Shown here in pieces: positions 38,593 through 39,725 of a DNA stretch of 39,725 nucleotides (position 1 is its first letter; each line of letters begins with the position of its first letter). Made by a program: the position numbers and the translations under genes. The DNA is from Candidatus Woesearchaeota archaeon (lineage in GTDB: Archaea; Nanobdellota; Nanobdellia; Woesearchaeales; JAIPIC01). The DNA is taken from NCBI GenBank assembly GCA_021734865.1, contig JAIPIC010000012.1, positions 1-39,725 of the forward strand, in the 5' to 3' direction. The notes under the pieces were generated by a model. It was not told the origin of the DNA, did not search any database, and was given only the letters and a program-made list of their open reading frames with translations.

Positions 38593-39543
38593 TTAGATTA
38601 TCAGATATATCTGTCCTTTGTGCAAGATACCCTCTACTTTATCGGTTTTATGGAATAATTTTTGATTTATCGGTTTCTCATTCTGATATGTTTCAGGATG
38701 TATCACATATAATTCCGGCCGTTCCTGTATAATTTCAAGATCAAATTTTGTCAGAACAGGACAATTTTCCTCATAAGATGCCACAGCAGTTTTTCCAGTA
38801 TCAAGATATACCCCTTTTACCTTCTCCTGGCTAAATCCTTTGACTTGGAATGGCCTGTCATCGACGATGATTACATCTCCAACCATGAAGTGAGGTGGCT
38901 TATATAATATATTTGTCCTGTAGACTTCTTTTGATGTTTGCCGATTTCTTGTGAATAATTTGGCTGATTTCTTCACAATTCCTCCAAATTTCTGTTTTAA
39001 TTCCTTTGAGAGGGCCAGCATAAAGCTCGAAGAATTGAAATAATAGTCTATTCCTGTACTAATCTGTGTTGTCTTGACTATCTTAATTCCTTTAATATTA
39101 TTGTCAAGTGCTCTTTGTTCTATATAATCTTTAATTTCTGGACATTTATTACAATCCCTGTATTGAAAGATTCCTTCATAATAAGTCTTATTAAGCAGTT
39201 TTTTACATACTGAACATTCCGTAAATTTAACTGGTATGCTCATATCGCTGTGAAACTGACTGATTTTATTTTTGATTTTTTTAGATATTTGTGCTTCAAT
39301 ATTAATATTGGTATTGAGACCTGGGCCTTTTTTGTAAGGAGATTTAATCTTCACTTGGTCTGAACCAGTCCCTTTACAGAGAGCTTCCTCAATGCTTTCT
39401 TTTTTTGTCCAATTATTATTATCAAGAAGCGAAAAACAATGTGGACAGATTGTCAATGTGTTTATAGCTATCTCAATCCCATCATCATAGCAATTCTTGC
39501 ATATCCCTTTGGATACTTCTCCACATATCGGACATCTAGCCAT
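38593..39543 (-). CDS. NMD3-related protein
   Basis: 316 aa; paired CxxC zinc motifs (CPICGEVSKGICKNCYDD...CPHC...CSVCKKLLNKTYYEGIFQYRDCNKC) with NMD3-like body. Confidence 0.88.
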   Translation of the reverse strand: MARCPICGEVSKGICKNCYDDGIEIAINTLTICPHCFSLLDNNNWTKKESIEEALCKGTGSDQVKIKSPYKKGPGLNTNINIEAQISKKIKNKISQFHSDMSIPVKFTECSVCKKLLNKTYYEGIFQYRDCNKCPEIKDYIEQRALDNNIKGIKIVKTTQISTGIDYYFNSSSFMLALSKELKQKFGGIVKKSAKLFTRNRQTSKEVYRTNILYKPPHFMVGDVIIVDDRPFQVKGFSQEKVKGVYLDTGKTAVASYEENCPVLTKFDLEIIQERPELYVIHPETYQNEKPINQKLFHKTDKVEGILHKGQIYLII

Positions 39544-39653
39544 ATGAGGGGTTAAGATTGATTTACATATAAATGTTATGAATAACGACAGTGTTACTTA
39601 ATCGGCAGATTAATATATGGAAGCTTTTTTTAGTTATTCTTAGAGGTGAAAAT

Positions 39654-39725
39654 ATGTTTTATTGTAAGCACTGTAAAACAAATTCTGCCGTAAAAGCTGG
39701 TTTACGGAAAAACAAAGTTGGGTTT
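39654..39725 (+). CDS. 5' end of an ORF with zinc-ribbon start, possibly a transposase (truncated by window end)
   Basis: SD GAGGTGA at 39643-39649 then MFYCKHCKTNSAVKAGLRKNKVGF; resembles N-terminal Zn ribbons of DDE transposases. Confidence 0.45.
   Translation, partial: MFYCKHCKTNSAVKAGLRKNKVGF

Noticed and set aside
1-39725. tRNA, rRNA and C/D-box sRNA genes
   Set aside because: Read the intergenic gaps on both strands and found no convincing cloverleaf, rRNA signature or paired C/D boxes; small structured RNAs could still be missed by eye.

Overview
AT-rich archaeal window, probably from a DPANN / Woesearchaeota-like lineage. This is inferred from archaeal-type ProRS, NMD3, DUF460, the DHH phosphoesterase, TATA boxes about 25 bp upstream of several starts, and 'QVTLYIILGIILL'-type surface-protein N-termini. 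Housekeeping content: proS, folC, purH, an RdgB-like ITPase, a complete but scattered uvrA / uvrC / uvrB set, a GIDE-LemA pair, a DHH phosphoesterase, a DUF460 protein and NMD3. The most unusual items are: (1) a 2967-aa predicted surface protein (7347-16250, -) built from roughly 50 copies of a Cys/Trp repeat (C-W-x-[YF]-x(n)-C-x(n)-C-x-W-x(n)-C), with MopE-like acidic motifs, a PGF-pre-PGF-like domain and a C-terminal TM anchor, followed by overlapping DUF1461-like and DUF6485-like genes (the latter, 58 aa, is missing from the ORF track); (2) a 525-aa intein splitting the Walker A motif of UvrB, carrying a LAGLIDADG-type endonuclease region plus an XRE-like HTH; (3) a five-gene minus-strand operon MMPL/RND - CARDB-like protein - ECF-S-like membrane protein - 7TM protein - ParA-like ATPase, in which all four junctions are 4-bp ATGA overlaps. 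Also present: decayed gene fragments between uvrC and uvrB, a UvrC lacking the C-terminal HhH region, tandem repeats at the purH promoter, a hairpin in the leader of the giant gene, and possible mobile-element edges at both window ends. All family calls are from reading sequence motifs; no database search was run.
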